Shown here piece by piece: positions 12,208-22,299 of a stretch of 60,000 nucleotides of DNA. Within the stretch, counting starts at the first letter, position 1, and each line of letters begins with the position of its first letter. The stretch lies in the NCBI GenBank assembly GCA_950295325.1, contig OX485804.1, positions 68,426,033-68,486,032 of the forward strand, in the 5' to 3' direction. Position numbers and translations under genes: made by a program. The notes under the pieces were generated by a model. The model did no database searches, was not told the DNA's origin, and saw nothing but the letters and a program-made list of their open reading frames with translations. Source of the DNA: Polytrichum commune. Lineage: Eukaryota; Streptophyta; Polytrichopsida; Polytrichales; Polytrichaceae.

Positions 12208-13470
12208 GCTTCTGGTATATTCATACCTAACATGGTTAATAGATCCTCTGGGACCTCCTCGGTAGGGGTATCCATCTTCCCTCCGGTAATCTTGGGTCTT
12301 GTAAGGGAAATAACCTTCCCTTCATAAATCATCTTTGTAGTTGTCATTAGGCCTATAATAAGGCCGATCATCTTTGCAATATTCATTTCCCCGCTAGGGG
12401 CCTCCCGCCTCCCGCCGGTAATCACCTTCCCTATATGGGGATCTTTCATCTCTTCTTGGTTCAAACCGAACTCTTCTATCATTCATCTCTCGCCTAGGAG
12501 TTATTGCTCCTGGCCTTCGATTGGTTTGGGGTTGTATTTGATTTACCCCATATATTCTATCCCGGGGTCTCCGAGATTCGTGCCTTTCATAAACACACTC
12601 ACTTGTGTTGTGAGTGAGGTTGTTGCAGTTGGTGCATTGTTTCATTTGACACTCCTGCACGTAGTGTCCTTCATTTCGGTATCGCCGACAAATTATGCCC
12701 GTTCTGAATTTCCGGCTTCCCAAAAGCCAGTCCTTCTATTTCTTCTTTGAGAGTCTTGATGTCATCCTTCTTAATTCGTCAAATTCCTCTTGACTGATGG
12801 GTTTCTTGACTTCTTGGTCCGTTTGGTTTTGAGTGGTCTCTCCTGAAAAGCCGGAGTCCTCGTAGCTGAATTGTTCTTCAAAATTCCTTTTCAATTTCTC
12901 CCAACTCCTTTGGTTGAAAAGATTTTCCTTGGCCGTGTTTCCTTGATGGCTTTTGTCCTGCGCTTTATCTACTAGGGTATGTGTACCCATGTTTTTACCT
13001 GCACCTTTTGTTCTCAAAACATAGGTCCCAAGAGGGGTACCTATTATCAGATCATCCTCATCTTCCTTCCTTACAACCTGAGCTAAGTTCTCTTCGTTCA
13101 CGTCTTCATGTCCTTTGCTTGTCTAACCATTACCTCCTCCTTCACTTTGACTTCTATGGTGGATGGGTTTAGGGGTGTGAGAACCTACTGCCGGTGGTTC
13201 AGAAGCGTATCGGCTCTCTTCATTTCCTGTAGTTCTTTGTCGGGTACGCCTAGCGTACCTTTCTTATCTTTCTCTCTTGAGTTGTTCAGTCCACCTTATG
13301 CGGTCCTCTGTGGAATGCATGCGCTTCACATGCTTCTTCTCTGCCTCCTGTTCTCTAGGAGTTGGTGATGTATTTCTCGTACTAGATGTATCCTCATGAT
13401 CGACCATGTACGCTACTGAGAGTGTTTCGGGATCATGGTCTTGGCCGGCTCTCTTAGCTCTGTCGCCTCA
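12204..13470 (-). pseudogene. Ty3/gypsy gag remnant, frameshifted
   Basis: Gag of the same element as the pol at 9913-12207, broken into overlapping frames. Reading 5' to 3' on the minus strand: 13470-13270 gives YMVDHEDTSSTRNTSPTPRE and STEDRIRWTEQLKRER; 13101-12736 gives NLFNQRSWEKLKRNFEEQFS and KKPISQEEFDELRRMTSRL; 12723-12394 gives CRRYRNEGHYVQEC and the paired CTNCNNLTHNTSEC, both knuckle-type motifs, then an Arg-rich tail; 12482-12204 continues into the pol frame with a 4-bp overlap. Each piece is plausible gag, but the joins require frameshifts, so the gene is dead. The charged, coiled-coil-like middle and basic knuckle region fit nucleocapsid function. Confidence 0.75.
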
Positions 13471-13552
13471 ATGCATCCGTACTTCACATGTTTGCCTATG
13501 GATGATCACTTTGGATAATGATTTTCAATGTCTTGTTTCCTTGTTCATGCTT

Positions 13553-13855
13553 CTACTCTGAATCTTGGTTTCCTACCCTATCATTCAAACCACCATACAG
13601 AGGTAAAAATATCTTTCTAACATACAAATCATATAACAAACCTTTCTGTTTGTAGTGGTATCCTCGATGTTTGGTCGCTCCTAGCACATGAGCTCTGATT
13701 CCCTCCTTTCCGTCATTCCATACCTTGGAGAAGATTACTACTTGCAGCTCTTCTAGTAATTCATCGATGTCTCTTTCAAATTGTGATCGATATGTAAAAC
13801 CTATCTCTCTCTCCTTGTATACTTGCCATCCGGTCTTGAAATCATCCTTCGGTCT
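13553..13855 (-). pseudogene. ATG-less 100-codon ORF between 88-bp array and gag
   Basis: An uninterrupted minus-strand frame runs from just after a TGA (13856-13858) to a TAG (13553-13555). It has no methionine, so ATG-based ORF calling misses it. The translation looks genuinely coding: DDFKTGWQVYKEREIGFTYR, FERDIDELLEELQVVIFSKV, AHVLGATKHRGYHYKQKGLL. It is charged, partly helical and ends YGGLNDRVGNQDSE. I do not recognise the family. Its 5' side is cut off by the 88-bp tandem array, as if the array expanded into, or replaced, the start of the reading frame. It could be the N-terminal part of gag or an extra ORF of the gypsy element. Confidence 0.5.
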
Positions 13856-14645
13856 TCAAACTTGAAAAGAATCTTTAGTCTCTTCAAAAATGCCTTCGTC
13901 TTAAAAGAAAGCTTCTTAGGCTTGAAAAGAATCTTCTTAGTCTTCAAACTTGAAAAGAATCTTTAGTCTCTTCAAAAATGCCTTCGTCTTAAAAGAAAGC
14001 TTCTTAGGCTTGAAAAGAATCTTCTTAGTCTTCAAACTTGAAAAGAATCTTTAGTCTCTTCAAAAATGCCTTCGTCTTAAAAGAAAGCTTCTTAGGCTTG
14101 AAAAGAATCTTCTTAGTCTTCAAACTTGAAAAGAATCTTTAGTCTCTTCAAAAATGCCTTCGTCTTAAAAGAAAGCTTCTTAGGCTTGAAAAGAATCTTC
14201 TTAGTCTTCAAACTTGAAAAGAATCTTTAGTCTCTTCAAAAATGCCTTCGTCTTAAAAGAAAGCTGCTTAGGCTTGAAAAGAATCTTCTTAGTCTTCAAA
14301 CTTGAAAAGAATCTTTAGTCTCTTCAAAAATGCCTTCGTCTTAAAAGAAAGCTTCTTAGGTTTGAAAAGAATCTTCTTAGTCTACAAACTTGAAAAGAAT
14401 CTTTAGTCTCTTCAAAAATGCCTTCGTCTTAAAAGAAAGCTTCTTAGGCTTGAAAAGAATCTTCTTAGTCTTCAAACTTGAAAAGAATTTATAGTCTCTT
14501 CAAAAATGCCTTCGTCTTAAAAGAAAACTTCTTAGGCTTGAAAAGAATCTTCTTAGTCTTCAAACTTGAAAAGAATTTTTAGTCTCTTCAAAAATGCCTT
14601 CGTCTTAAAAGAAAACTTCTTAGGCTTGAAAAGAATCTTCTTAGT
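13854..14645. repeat. Nine-copy 88-bp tandem array
   Basis: The unit begins CTTCAAACTTGAAAAGAATC and includes TCTTCAAAAATGCCTTCGTC, then AGGCTTGAAAAGAATCTTCT. Unit starts are at 13854, 13942, 14030, 14118, 14206, 14294, 14382, 14470 and 14558, exactly 88 bp apart. Copies differ by only a few substitutions (for example CTACAAA at 14382), so expansion is recent. Within each unit TTGAAAAGAATCTT occurs twice, a half-unit subrepeat. It is not a CRISPR: there are no unique spacers. It lies between an LTR-type promoter (15141) and gag on the minus strand, the position of a gypsy leader. Confidence 0.95.
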
Positions 14646-15060
14646 CTTCAAAACGATCTTCCTCAATTAGACTTCGTCTTCTAAATGCCTTAGTCTTCAA
14701 AAGTTCTTCTTAAATTAGCCCTCGGTCTCGTAAAGCCTTCAAAATGCCTTTGGCCTTCAAACGAATCCTCTTCGGATCGCCTTAGTCTTCAAGAATGCCT
14801 TCGGTCTTGAAAGAATCTTCAGTCTTGCGGGCCTTCAGTCTCGAAGCTCTCCGGACTTCGAGTCCTTCAAAAAGTCTTCATGTCTTCTCGCCTTGCGGTC
14901 CTTCGGTATCGAAGCCTTCCGATCTTCAAGTTCTTCAAAAGGGTCTTCGAGTCTTCAAAAAGTCTTCAAGTCTTCTCCCCTTGCGGTCCTTCGGTTTTGA
15001 AGCTTTCCGATCTTCGAGTTCTTCAAGTAAATACGCAGTCCTCCGGTCTTCGTAAATTCG
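14646..15060. repeat. Degenerate extension of the 88-bp array
   Basis: Same CTTC-rich composition as the neighbouring array but strongly diverged. A CCTTGCGGTCCTTCGGT motif recurs at 14891 and 14979, again 88 bp apart, and a related CTTGCGGGCCTTCAGTC lies 68 bp earlier at 14824. This suggests the whole 13854-15060 stretch descends from one 88-bp periodic sequence, with the left part freshly homogenised. Open frames here (for example 14795-15055) are by-products of the repeat. Confidence 0.7.
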
Positions 15061-15140
15061 CTCCCGATAAACTCCAATGACGCTCACGTTGAATTGTCGT
15101 ATTTGAAATTGAGGTGCTTTAAGGCCCCTTTGTGCCCCCT

Positions 15141-15148
15141 TTATATAG
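15141..15148 (-). promoter_or_regulatory. TATA box of the gypsy LTR
   Basis: The minus strand reads CCTATATAAAGGGGGC, a canonical TATA box with GC-rich flanks. It points toward the 88-bp array, the ATG-less ORF and gag. Its position fits the U3/R junction of the 5' LTR of the minus-strand gypsy element. No second LTR is available to prove LTR boundaries. Confidence 0.55.
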
Positions 15149-15289
15149 GTTCCAAAATCTATTGATTTGTTGAACTGGAGGTTAGGCCTTAGTCCCCTAA
15201 TGCCACATGTACAATTCGGCTATTTTTATCCTGAAAGATATATACAGTCTAATTTAAACCATCCAGTCTATTTAAAGTAGCAACCACTT

Positions 15290-15932
15290 GTTAAATTTAG
15301 ATGTACTCGTGAGATGGATTTGTTGTCATTTATTTGATTTCCTAGATGTGCCGTGTGGATACGGTTTCCTTCCATATGCTCCGTTCATTCAAAATGCCAA
15401 TATTCATTGCCGGCGGTTGGAACAGTTATGTCCATCCAAGGGATTCTCATCCTTTGGGTATGTCTTTCAGCTACATCCCCAAAAGGGTAACTACGTGTCT
15501 ACTAGTCCCTATCCTAAAAGGTAACTAGGTGCTCACTAGTTTGGCCTACTTACTAATGTGGCCGTTCCCTAGGTACAAGGCTACGTTCCCGAGACGTTAG
15601 GTCGTGTTCCCGCCGGTCTACGCCCGTTCCCGCCGGTCCACCTAACGTCCGTTCCTGGCTCCACGTGGCTCCCTCCTGTTGGTTAGCTCCCCTTGTCTCC
15701 TCAGTTGGCTTCCCTTTGCCCATAAATACCCGGCCCAACCGGTCTCCAACCGGTGCATCCGCCGGTCCTTCACTCTGCCAACATGGCTCGTCACTATGCC
15801 TCCACCTGGCTCTGTTTCAATCTCCTCCCTCTCGGCCGCTCGTCGCCTCTCCTCCCCTCTTCCATTCGCTTGCTCAACCTTGTTTCTTCCTTGATGCTCC
15901 TCTATGCTTTTCTCATTGGCCCTAATGCTCCT
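15290..15932 (+). mobile_element. Probable 5' LTR of a + strand element
   Basis: This stretch ends directly before a tRNA-Asp-type primer binding site, so its right part should be a 5' LTR. It is GC-rich from 15550, with repeated CGTTCCCGCCGGTC motifs (15600-15650) and a TATA-like CATAAATACCC at 15721. It does not resemble the LTRs at 21 and 23 kb, although the ORF downstream does resemble the one beside the 23 kb LTR. The left boundary is a guess. Short open frames such as 15753-15974 (leucine-rich) are probably not genes. Confidence 0.45.
15721..15728 (+). promoter_or_regulatory. TATA-like box, + strand LTR promoter
   Basis: CATAAATACCCGG lies about 210 bp before the primer binding site, a usual distance for R-U5. 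It is divergent from the minus-strand TATA box at 15141, 580 bp away. Confidence 0.4.
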
Positions 15933-15951
15933 TGGCGATGTACACCGGGGA
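15933..15951 (+). other. Primer binding site, tRNA-Asp type
   Basis: TGGCGATGTACACCGGGGA matches the plant tRNA-Asp 3' end complement, TGGCGCCGTTGCCGGGGA, in the first five and last seven bases, with one inserted base and mismatches between. This site is standard in Athila/Tat-type Ty3/gypsy elements. The bases after it (AAGGCTACGG) match those after the site at 23375 (AAGGCTACAT), so both elements are related. Confidence 0.7.
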
Positions 15952-16202
15952 AGGCTACGGTCGTCAGAGTCTAGAAGATTAGGTAATGATAGAAATCACA
16001 AGTTGACTTATAAGTTAAACTAACACGTATCTTGTGAATAAAGAAGTCAAGTTCAATCATTGTGAAATAAGTCTTTGACTATTTCCACAATTTATCCGCA
16101 ACTAGACTAAATTAATGACAAGATATACCCTTAGTAATCACCTAAAAGTCATAATTAATATGGCCATGGGAAGCTGGTGTTGAGGATTCCTGGCACTGTT
16201 CA

Positions 16203-16869
16203 ATGGCATTTTTTCCCCTAATTGTGGAATTAAGTGATAAGGCACAACCAATCATCAAGTTGTCAAACACAAGATTGCGTCCACCTTATATACGTCGAAA
16301 CCCCCGGGAAACTGATCTTTACAAGTGGTGTCAGTTTCCTAGGGAAAGGTTTCTAACACAAATAGTATTTGCTCGATCCCCATTAGAGGGTCGAATTAAA
16401 ACACTACCCTTAGAAATCCAACAAATTATTGTTACTAAAGTATGGCAGAATAGAACCGTGGATACCTTTGTTGAGGAAATTCGAGATTTTAATAATTTTC
16501 ATGAGAAGGATTATATGTTGAGTTAGTATTTTGAACACAACTTGTTAGCGCCTCAAGGAAAACAACTCATTGAGGATGCTAACAAAACATTGAGGAGAAT
16601 TGAGAATGTGGCCTTGGGAATTTACACCACTAGAATCAGATAATTCTGATAGTTGGTTGTACCAAGGATCACATTTGTTTGCCGCATTATACCATTTCTA
16701 TAAGACATCCTTTTGGGGAGTTGGAATCCATATTGGACCAAACCACCCAATTTATCTAAAAGGATTCCGAGCCAATTTTGTTAAACTACCCCACCACCTA
16801 CAAGAAAAGATTTTTGAGAAAATCTGGAATAAGGGTGAGGGTTTTAATGAAATCATAAATGGACCTTAG
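16203..16869 (+). pseudogene. Unidentified gag-position ORF, copy 1
   Basis: Begins 250 bp after the primer site, where gag should be. The first 107 codons (16203-16526) include LYKWCQFPRERFLTQIVFAR and TLPLEIQQIIVTKVWQNRTV. After a TAG the same frame continues with FEHNLLAPQGKQLIEDANKT and LRRIENVA, then the coding frame moves by one (WPWEFTPLESDNSDSWLYQG) and runs to 16869 with KLPHHLQEKIFEKIWNKGEG. The two halves share an 'LP..(I/L)Q..I..K(V/I)W' motif, so the protein may hold two related domains. I recognise no family, and there is no zinc knuckle. Copy 2 (23639-24289) is clearly homologous. One stop and one frame change make this a pseudogene as read. Confidence 0.7.
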
Positions 16870-17235
16870 GTTTATGTTTATGATCTATTGTCAACATAAA
16901 GCTGAAAATTTTCCAGTTAATAAATTTGGATATGGTTGTTGGAATGTGGTCTTTTTATTAGCAATGAAGCTCGCTTCAATTACGGACCTTTCGACCCATG
17001 CACTAGCGTGAATATTCTAGATTTCTCTGATTCTTCACTTCAAGGCAAGAATTTTGTTAATTTTTCGAAGTTGTGTTTGAACGGGAGAAAACGGTTTGTG
17101 AGGTCTAATAGATAGAATAACACTAAAACCAAGATTAGATGAGGTGTACACCAATAGGATAACACTCAAACCACCATGATAAAGAGATTGAAGTTGTAAC
17201 TAAGCATAACTGAGATCGAATGTATGTATAGAGTT

Positions 17236-17572
17236 TTAAGCCATTCAAACCATGAAAGATATGGGAATAATTTCATATAATGATTAGAGCTAGGAATGAA
17301 TTTACTTCCAAAGACTCTTAACCTTGACATCAGGATTTAAGGGAACATAAACTTAGAAATCTAGGTCACTTACTCCTCGAGGAAATCATGAAAACTTGAG
17401 AAAAGAATATTATGCAAAAACTAAACATCAATGATAATTGCATATGACCACCTTCGTCAAAAAGAAAATCTAAAACATTTTAATTTTAGTAGGAATAATG
17501 TTTATATAAACCGGTCAGTAGCGGGTTACACCGTCATAGGCTGAGGGTTGAAGGTGACCTCGACATAGAAAA
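17236..17572 (+). repeat. Direct repeat R2, first copy
   Basis: About 330 bp, homologous to 19890-20215. Shared landmarks: AAGCCATTCAAACCATGAAA, ACCTTGACAT(C/T)AGGATTTA, GGGAACATAAACTT, CATATGACCACCTT, CGGGTTACAC and TTGAAGGTGAC. Identity is roughly 75-80 percent by eye, so the duplication is old. Confidence 0.8.
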
Positions 17573-19889
17573 GAAAGACTATCTAAAGCAAAAAGATTTT
17601 AGGAGCAATCACCTCATTTCATAGCAACGAAGTTATCTTAAGATTGAGTGTCAAAAACACTTGAGCTTACCTTGCGACTCATCTCTTGAGACACTTTTAT
17701 GAATATACTATAACTTTCTTCTACTCAAAATTGGAACTTCCTTCTCTTTTAATTTACTTTGTGAGTTGTTGGATGTCATGAAATTTGAATAAGTTAATAT
17801 TGAGAGAGGAACTCTTTTGAGTAAACACTCAAAAAAGTAGTGTGAAAATGTGAATTAAGCACTCAATTGGAGAAGTGGAATTTTGAGAGATAAAGTCTCA
17901 TTAAATTGACCTTTACTCTCGTTAATGACTTCATGGAGTTATGATCAAGTGATTTCTTCTTCTCGTCAAGTACATTTGGATTTAACTCCTCGATCAGAAG
18001 TAGTTGAAGTAATTATCATAAAATAAGATAATTATGATTATATAACTCAAGAGAATTTTTGTTATGATATATGTATTAATGTTCTAGTATGAGAAGCATT
18101 GATATATGATTAAGTTAATATAATTAAACTTGTCACACAAACTCTTAATGTAATTGTGTTCTTATTTCAAGTAGTAACACTTAAGCTTAAAGACTTGAAG
18201 AACATGCATAATACAATAATTTTCACAACTAACCAAAAAAATGATTTACACAAGATAAAATATTTATAATATTATATTGATTGATATCGAGGTTATTATA
18301 TCACGGAAAGTAAATTATGAGTCGTGACTTGCTTTGGAAAACTTGATTCAAACAATCGGAGAAAATATTTTAAAATTATCAACAACTAATAATTACGATT
18401 GAATTTTGACTACTATAGATGGAACTTTAAGATATTGATACAACTCTCAAAACTCACATTATCTTAGTTATTCTCACGATCAATGAGCCTTACATTGTCA
18501 ATGAAGATAATTAAGGTTGAGATTGTTTTAACTCCAAAAAACCATATTCAAATCATAAGGAGAACAAGAGGTTAATAAATTATAATAGGAGTATAAACCG
18601 AGCATATTAATGAGACATGGTATTCTCAAAGTGATTATATAATTTCATGATGTTACACCGTGAGTCTTCTTAGCTATATTGCAAAGGAATGACCCATGGC
18701 GTTCATAAAAAATGATTTATTGTTGTATTGTTAAGTGATCAGAGGCTATAATCTCAAGGTGTGAAGCCCAAGTTTTTCTCTAAAATGATATGTTGTAGAG
18801 TCTCAAATTTATTGTGACAAAATCTTGTTGAATTATCTGGAGTCTTGAGGAAATAGTTAATTCTATGTGATTGTCAAATTTGTCAAGTACCATAGTTTGA
18901 TTTAATTCACAGGTGTAATGCCCTTGTTCCTTTCGTGAGATCAATTTGTCCGAGTAAACTATCACAATAACTATTTGTTCACCAAAATTGTGCAATCGAT
19001 TGTTTTGATTTATGAGAAGTGTTCATAGTAATTGAATCCAATGATTGATTATTATGATTGTCTAATATGGAATTTTTTTTATGACAATTGGCTTAGTGTA
19101 CATGTGAATAAAAACATCCAATTTTTTGGGAAGATAGTGAAATTGTCATATTTGTCATTTTGGCTAAAGGCCATTGTTTGAGTAAGATAAGTTGGGTGTG
19201 AAACCATGTAGTTGACCATTATTTTTATGTGAATGTGATCATGTGTTATACATGAGTAATTAAAGTGTTGATTATTGAGAAGAGATTTACAAACTTAGGA
19301 ATTGAAGAACTTGGATACTTATGACCTATGAAGGATTTCAACGAATATAAGCACTTGACAAATTTTACTAAGACATCCAAGGAAGTTAGATACTTGACAC
19401 TACGCACATGTATTCGAAGACTCATCCACATTAGAAAGGAGTGACTAAAGTTAGGGTAATCTAAGAATAACGGATGAAATCAAGTGAGAATATGTGGAAG
19501 TCATTCGAGAATAAGAAATACAAGGCGTAGGAGCTCCGTGAGAGGCCGCCAAGTAGGCTACATTAACCGCCACCTCGCATTCAAGCACAAACTAAGTTTT
19601 CACTTCATAATACACCTCATGTCAACCTAAGGAAATTTTGGAATAATTAAGGAAGATACTTAGGAATATATGGGAACATTGATCAAGTACTTTGAACTTA
19701 AGATTGCATGAAATTGGTGTAGATATGTACTTTGTGAATAATAATATAAATGGGAAATTCACTTCAATAAGTGTCATTCATTAAACTAAGTAAATTTATA
19801 TAAGTGAGGGAATATGCTTGAATTATATGAAAACCTCGACACTCTTGACTAAACACCCTCGGAATTGGATTGAATGATTGTTGTTATAA

Positions 19890-20215
19890 GCCATTCAAAC
19901 CATGAAAGGTATAAGAGTAATTCCACATGATGTTGCACATGGAAATGGATTCCCCTCCAGAGACTCTTTACCTTGACATTAGGATTTAGGGGAACATAAA
20001 CTTGAGAACCTAGGGCATCTACCCCTTAGAGATTCTTGAGAGCTTACGGAAGGAAGATTATACAAAATTAAGTATAAATATTAGCATGCATATGACCACC
20101 TTTGAAGAAAATGAAAATCTAAAGTAGTTTAATTTTGGTGGGAGTGATGTTCATGTAAACCAGTCAACAACGGGTTACACTGTCTAAGGTTGAGGCTTGA
20201 AGGTGACACAAACTA
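19890..20215 (+). repeat. Direct repeat R2, second copy
   Basis: Second copy of the repeat at 17236, in the same orientation and about 2.65 kb downstream. Neither copy has an open frame. They could be an internal duplication of the surrounding element, or the same internal region of two elements inserted in series. Confidence 0.8.
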
Positions 20216-20700
20216 AGTCGATTAAAATGTGCAAATTATGAGTTACAGTTGAGGCAGACAAATTGTCGTAGTAAAGATAATGGTCTTGGGGAGATGACGC
20301 AAGATTAAATATGTGCAAACCATCGTCTTAACTCTCCATAAGAGGGCTGTCTTTACTAAGTTTGATATTCAAGTATCGGCTAAATATAAGATTGAGTGTA
20401 GAATGTGAAGCTCTTACTTATGGAGCAATTGTCTCTTTGAAATTGGAAGTTGGTTGTGAAAGTTACCTCAATAAAGTTGCTCGTACTATTGTCTTGAATC
20501 ATGAGCAATGCTATTGGCTGTCTTAAATCCTTTTGTGAGTACTGAATGCTTAAAAGCCAATTTGTTGAATATTATAGCCTTCCAAAATTGATAAAGGGCG
20601 TGAAGCTTTGTACTATGGTCGAAATGAAAACACCTTAGCTCGGAAGGAGAGTATTAGTTGAACATCGGGATTGTCCCATAATCAAGGAGAATCACATTTT

Positions 20701-21665
20701 ATTCTAGTTAAAAAGAAGCATGGAAGACCAACAATTGAGCACACTTGACTATAGACAACATGATTCCCTCTTGACCATTGTCTTCTCAAGAGCCAAGGTG
20801 ATTGTTGAGTTGTCGCCCATCTCGAATGAAGTTACGTATTTCTAAGTGGTTGAGGCAAGATAAGTTTCTATTGTTTTTTACACTTTGTTCCAACAAGGTT
20901 TACGAGGATTAATTAATTTTGTAATTACATCAAAACAAACAATAGAAGAAATAAACTGATCCCAATGAAATGTTTATTACTAAAAAGGGATATCATAAAG
21001 TAACATATGAATTGTTGTTAATCTTTGTGACTTACATAAACACTTGAAGTGCAATGAAACCAAACTAAGAGGACATATGAATAAACCATGGCATAATCGT
21101 ATGGATTAACCTTGTTATGGCCTATGGTTATGGGAACTTACATGTGGTATCCGTTAGTCGGTCCAAGTAAGGACAATTGTTTCACTGCCTCATTATATGA
21201 AATTAAGGAACGTTGTAACCCGCATGGTTATAACTACAATATATCATGATTCATTAAATTACCAAATAATCAAAGAAAAATCATTGTTCATGTCAAGGTG
21301 CCCTTAGCCCTGATTATATGCGATTATTGGTTACTCAAAAAGATTATTGATGAGTTGTGACTCCCTGCATTGAAAATCCACGGTATAGCGAGTGGTCACT
21401 ACCAAACTATGGTTGGTTGTAAGGGAGAAACTCCACAATTGTGTGTATTGCACTGAGTGACTCCATAATCCATTCCTTAATCTCCTAATTTCCTAACATT
21501 CATATGAACCAAAGTTTTACCTAGGTTTTGTACTTAAATTTCATTTTAAAGTCATTATGTCCTGTTAATTAGCCTAATAATGACACTTAGAGTTCAATTT
21601 GACACTTATTTAGTCTTCCTTGTGTGTTTTTGTTGAACTAAACCCAATCCAAAAACCTATCTACA
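20701..21665 (+). mobile_element. LTR copy B
   Basis: Homologous to the minus strand of 7279-8200 and, over its right 600 bp, to 22790-23371. Landmarks: ACTAAGAGGACATATGA, TTATGGCCTATGGTTATGGG, CTATGGTTGGTTGTAAGGGA, TGACACTTAGAGTTCAATTT and the end CCAAAAACCTATCTACA (21665). The sequence after the end does not look like a primer site, so in context this is most easily read as the 3' LTR of the element that starts at 15.9 kb. The left boundary is approximate. Confidence 0.6.
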
Positions 21666-22299
21666 CTCTCCAAATGAGAGCAGTTGAAAGATTACAACGT
21701 TAAGTGATTTAGGGCTACATTATAATCAACGAGAAACTAGAGTGTGAAACCATGTGTTGTGTTATGGTTGAGTGAGAAAACTATCAACTAGTTTAAAATC
21801 AAAATATTTGCCAAGTCCACATGCATGATTGTGAAGCTTTCTCAATGTTCTGTTAAAGAAATGAGAATGCTCACTTTGTTTGCCCCATAGATGAAAATCC
21901 TTACATAAAGAGAAGAAGAAATCAATTACACTTCAAATTGACATTATGAATGAAAAAAGGTGGAATAATCTTTAACATGAAAGTGGAAATTAATTCCCTT
22001 CTACATTGAAAAACACAAATGATTGACAATCCTCATAGATGTCTTCACAAGATGAGCCATAGCCTTGAGTTGTCCATAGATATCTGCGGCTAAGTTCAAG
22101 GAATCCATTTGTATTGGAAATTGTTGTCTAATAGAATGAAATATTCAATCGAGTTAAAATACTATAATTTGTTATGATGGAACCCACATCATGATTTTTA
22201 TCCATAGTCATTTACAAACAACCATGTCTATGGGAAAGACCTTAGTCTAGAGTTTGAGATTGCTAATCGAGACTATTGCATTTTAGTAAGTAAATTGTC
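21666..22299. other. Intergenic, nothing recognised
   Basis: AT-rich DNA between two LTR copies. No open frame of note, and I found no second copy of it elsewhere in the window. Confidence 0.4.

Larger units (their letters stand above)
16870..20700 (+). mobile_element. Non-coding interior of the element with the 15.9 kb primer site
   Basis: Almost 4 kb between the gag-position ORF and the LTR at 20.7-21.7 kb with no recognisable protease, RT, RNase H or integrase on either strand. The start (16920-16980) still matches 24380-24430, downstream of copy 2, so element sequence continues. The stretch holds the 17236/19890 direct repeat and the segment matching inverted DNA at 9.1 kb. Together with its flanking parts it looks like a non-autonomous or heavily decayed LTR element. 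Confidence 0.5.

Noticed and set aside
13689-13700. Primer site of tRNA-Met type (GCTCTGATTCCC) for the gypsy element
   Set aside because: Only partial match to the complement of TGGTATCAGAGC, and it lies inside an apparently coding frame (13553-13855).
13854-14645. CRISPR array
   Set aside because: The units are contiguous and identical, without unique spacers, in plant nuclear DNA.
15665-15974. Small leucine-rich secreted or membrane protein
   Set aside because: Lies in a probable LTR immediately upstream of and into the primer binding site, in three overlapping open frames of GC-rich DNA.
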